Source of the DNA: Peptococcaceae bacterium
Lineage (GTDB): Bacteria; Bacillota; Desulfitobacteriia; Desulfitobacteriales; Syntrophobotulaceae
Direction of reading: 5' to 3'
Assembly (NCBI GenBank): GCA_012523535.1
Contig: JAAYII010000292.1
Coordinates: 1-17,296, forward strand
DNA: 17,296 nt
The notes beneath the pieces are model-generated. The model saw nothing but the letters and a program-made list of their open reading frames with translations, made no database searches and was not told where the DNA came from. Position numbers and translations under genes: made by a program. How positions within the stretch are numbered: position 1 is the stretch's first letter; every line of letters starts with the position of its first letter. Of the stretch, positions 15,095 through 17,296 are shown piece after piece.

Positions 15095-16438
15095 ATGTTG
15101 ATTCAGCAAATTATTAAAAAATTAAGAGGTATCACAGAAGTAAAAGATTTATCACCGGATGACATGAAAGAGTTCAAGCAAGAGATTTTAAACATCAATT
15201 TTCAGCGACATAAAAAACTGGATTTCCTCTTATTCGTTATTTTTGCAGTCCTGCTGTATACGGATTACGTAAATTATAAAAACCTTCTGTGGTTCATGGA
15301 ACCGGGATATCGGCTTCTCTTTTACTCTCACCTTCTGGTTTTGGGGGGGATGGTTATATGCGGTATCTTTTATGCCCTGGCCAGGTTAAGTCCTATACCT
15401 TCTCAACAACGATTTAAACAAATATTTTTCCTTTTCGGCAGTTTTTACGTTACAATTTGCGCAGCCTTAACTTCGGTCGTTGACCAATATCTTCATGGCG
15501 AAATAATTGTCTTTGTAATATGCGTTTTAGCCTACAGTATAATAAACCTTCAAAGACCATTAATAGCGGTCCTTATGTACTCTTTGGCATACGTTGTTCT
15601 AATGGCCGGCATTACTTTGGTTCAAGAGGACCTGACTATTTTAAGGGGACATTATATTAATGGAACCCTTATTGTTATTTTAGCCGTTTTCTTATCGACT
15701 ACACTATATTACACCCGGATAAGGGATTTAATCAGTAAAAAAACAATTGAGCGCCAAAAAGCGGAGCTGGAGCAAGCTAACAAGGAATTGTCCGCTGCAA
15801 ATCACGAATTGCGCGAATCACTGGCTGCTTTGGATGAATCGCAAAATATTATCTTTACCCTGACCTTGGCTTTGGAGTCAAAGGATCCCAATACACACGG
15901 CCATTCGGAACGAGTTGTCAATTATGCTTTGGCTCTGGCCGATTATCTCAATCTGAGCGAGAGGGACAAAACCCTTTTGCGCCGGGCGGCTGTCTTGCAC
16001 GATATTGGGAAAATAGGTATCCCGGATTATATACTCAATAAGCCTTTTGATTTAACGGCTGAAGAATGGAAAATAGTAAAAACGCACCCTGTCCGGGGCG
16101 AAGCTATTTGTTCCAAATTAAAATTTGCTCAAGAAATACTGCCCATAATTCGTCACCACCATGAACGCTTCGATGGCAGCGGGTATCCTGATGGGTTAAG
16201 TGGTGATAGCATTCCATTTTTGGCCAGAATTATTAGTATTGCAGATACCGTTGACGCCATCACTTCTCCCCGCAGCTACAGGATCGCCCGTTCTATGGAA
16301 TATGCATTAAATGAGCTAAAGGAATGTTCAGGAACACAGTTTGATCCTTTCTTGGCAGAAGCATTTATTAAAATTTATAATTCCAATACTTCCAAAATCA
16401 TTAATTCTAATCCTACAGTGGCCGAGGTTAAGAATTAA
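15095..16438 (+). CDS. Integral-membrane HD-GYP cyclic-di-GMP phosphodiesterase
   Basis: This 447-residue protein has six predicted membrane helices (about 43-59, 73-93, 109-127, 136-152, 155-175, 189-207), a polar coiled-coil linker (about 214-250) and a C-terminal HD-GYP domain. Metal and catalytic residues are in place: H270 in HGHSER, H302-D303 in HDIGK, H330 in THPVRGE, HHHER at 354-358 and the GYP signature at 363-365 in DGSGYPDG, then D384 in IADTVDAITSPRSYR. HD-GYP enzymes degrade c-di-GMP (some act on cGAMP). The membrane part is probably a sensor of unknown ligand. ATG start after AAGGAGA at ideal spacing. The next gene, a GGDEF protein, begins one base after the stop, so synthesis and breakdown of the messenger are genetically coupled. 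Confidence 0.93.
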   Translation: MLIQQIIKKLRGITEVKDLSPDDMKEFKQEILNINFQRHKKLDFLLFVIFAVLLYTDYVNYKNLLWFMEPGYRLLFYSHLLVLGGMVICGIFYALARLSPIPSQQRFKQIFFLFGSFYVTICAALTSVVDQYLHGEIIVFVICVLAYSIINLQRPLIAVLMYSLAYVVLMAGITLVQEDLTILRGHYINGTLIVILAVFLSTTLYYTRIRDLISKKTIERQKAELEQANKELSAANHELRESLAALDESQNIIFTLTLALESKDPNTHGHSERVVNYALALADYLNLSERDKTLLRRAAVLHDIGKIGIPDYILNKPFDLTAEEWKIVKTHPVRGEAICSKLKFAQEILPIIRHHHERFDGSGYPDGLSGDSIPFLARIISIADTVDAITSPRSYRIARSMEYALNELKECSGTQFDPFLAEAFIKIYNSNTSKIINSNPTVAEVKN

Positions 16439-16439
16439 G

Positions 16440-17296
16440 ATGGAATCCATAAATGCTCCTGAGCAGGCAATACAGCAAATAATTATTTGTTTTGCCTTTT
16501 TGAATCTAATATTTGTTTTGAGTTTAAACCGCGGTCAATCTTTTTCCAAAGCATTTGGCGTAGTTTTCGCATTGCCTTTAGTCCTTTATGCGGCAAGTTT
16601 TGTTAACCCTGGCAGGGACTACTATACCCTGTTTCGGAGTTATTTGGATTTAATTATGCTTGTCGCAGTATTTATTATGGCATTAATCCCGTACTGGAAT
16701 TTTGCCGGCAATGCGCTTTTGATTGCAGTTTATGTTTTTCTTGTTCTCTTTTTGTTTCAAGCCGATATTCTTTGGCCGTCTTATTTGTTTTCTTCCTTCA
16801 ACTTGGGAGTTATAAACGTCTTGCTTACCCTTTTGACCGTAATAATTTTGTTAAAGAGGATCGAAAACAATGTTTTGCTTTTGATTGTGGGTCTTTTGAT
16901 TCTGGGAGCGGTACAATCGGTTCATTTATTTATCCCCCAAATATCCAGTGTGCTGCCGGACTTGGGGAGAATATGCGCTTATATTCTTTTCTTCATTTAT
17001 ATCTATAGAGACACCATGCAACCATATCTAACTAAAACCAAAAAGGCTGAAAAAGTTCTTAAAGATTTACAAAAAACCGTCGACTACGAGTTAAGAAAGA
17101 AACTGGCAGAGATTGAACGGAATAACGAACATCTTCGCACTTCCATGCTGAAAGATCCGTTGGTGGATGCCTTAAATAGAAAAGCAATTTTCGATTATCT
17201 GAACAAGGCAATCGAAAAACCCGATGCCAAATTTACAATACTTCTTTTTGATTTGGATGATTTTAAGAAAATAAATGATATGGAAGGACACTTGGC
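16440..17296 (+). CDS. Membrane GGDEF-domain protein (probable diguanylate cyclase), cut by the window end
   Basis: The ATG at 16440 opens a frame that runs to the window edge (285 complete codons, no stop). The N-terminal part of about 195 residues is hydrophobic, with roughly six or seven membrane helices, and ends in IYIYRDTMQPY. A charged coiled-coil linker follows (about 200-240). The GGDEF domain then begins with KDPLVDALNRKAIFDYL and LLFDLDDFKKINDMEGH, matching the conserved D-LTGL-NR and D-D-FK-IND--GH motifs. The GGDEF signature itself lies beyond the window, so catalytic competence and any further domain cannot be judged. The expected activity is making c-di-GMP from two GTP. The gene starts one base after the HD-GYP stop, with GAGGT at some distance, consistent with translational coupling. 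Confidence 0.88.
   Translation, partial: MESINAPEQAIQQIIICFAFLNLIFVLSLNRGQSFSKAFGVVFALPLVLYAASFVNPGRDYYTLFRSYLDLIMLVAVFIMALIPYWNFAGNALLIAVYVFLVLFLFQADILWPSYLFSSFNLGVINVLLTLLTVIILLKRIENNVLLLIVGLLILGAVQSVHLFIPQISSVLPDLGRICAYILFFIYIYRDTMQPYLTKTKKAEKVLKDLQKTVDYELRKKLAEIERNNEHLRTSMLKDPLVDALNRKAIFDYLNKAIEKPDAKFTILLFDLDDFKKINDMEGHL

Noticed and set aside
16772..17008. Open frame inside the GGDEF gene
   Set aside because: It is a shifted-frame shadow of the membrane region of the gene starting at 16440, which has a continuous frame and recognisable GGDEF-domain motifs.
1..17296. CRISPR array, tRNA/rRNA genes, insertion sequences or prophage genes
   Set aside because: I saw no regularly spaced repeats, no cloverleaf or rRNA-like sequence and no transposase, integrase or phage structural motifs in the window.

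Overview
The window looks like chromosomal DNA of a low-GC anaerobic Firmicute, probably of the Peptococcaceae/Syntrophomonadales kind. The reasons are AT-rich intergenic DNA, strong AAGGAGG-type ribosome binding sites, frequent TTG/GTG starts, an EtfA with a fused 2[4Fe-4S] ferredoxin, and a membrane ETF-linked iron-sulfur oxidoreductase of the type used by syntrophs and other anaerobes that oxidise fatty acids or organic acids. This placement is inference; the window has no rRNA or other phylogenetic marker.

Layout. (1) 140-4262, minus strand: an etfB-etfA-membrane FeS oxidoreductase operon, expected to pass electrons from a flavin dehydrogenase (not in the window) to menaquinone. A good sigma-A promoter lies upstream, with a Rex-like operator in the leader, and a long hairpin follows the last gene. 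(2) 4634-5536, plus: a free-standing DUF2156 (phosphatidylglycerol lysyltransferase C-domain-like) protein, possibly coupled to a 17-codon leader ORF. (3) 5728-7545, plus: a MarR regulator and a MATE exporter, closed by a clear terminator. (4) 7759-8755, plus: a VUT-family transporter overlapping queF, a queuosine-precursor pair. (5) 8772-15013: a small biosynthetic locus. An acyl-CoA/acyl-ACP ligase and a stand-alone acyl carrier protein (minus) diverge from a single-module NRPS (plus) with domain order condensation - adenylation - thiolation - reductase. (6) 15095 to the end, plus: an integral-membrane HD-GYP protein followed one base later by a membrane GGDEF protein that runs off the window, together a c-di-GMP turnover pair.

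The most interesting region is (5). The adenylation pocket, aligned by hand to GrsA, reads DILQLGMIWK. This differs at one of ten positions from the published glycine code DILQLGLIWK. With a fatty-acid-activating enzyme and carrier protein beside it and a reductase at the end, the inferred product is an N-acyl-glycinal or, after a second reduction, an N-acyl-ethanolamine-like lipid. The NRPS is interrupted by one in-frame TAA at 12368-12370, between adenylation motifs A2 and A3. The same frame stays open for another 881 codons with all later motifs intact. The stop is therefore a recent nonsense mutation, a sequencing error or, less likely, a readthrough site.
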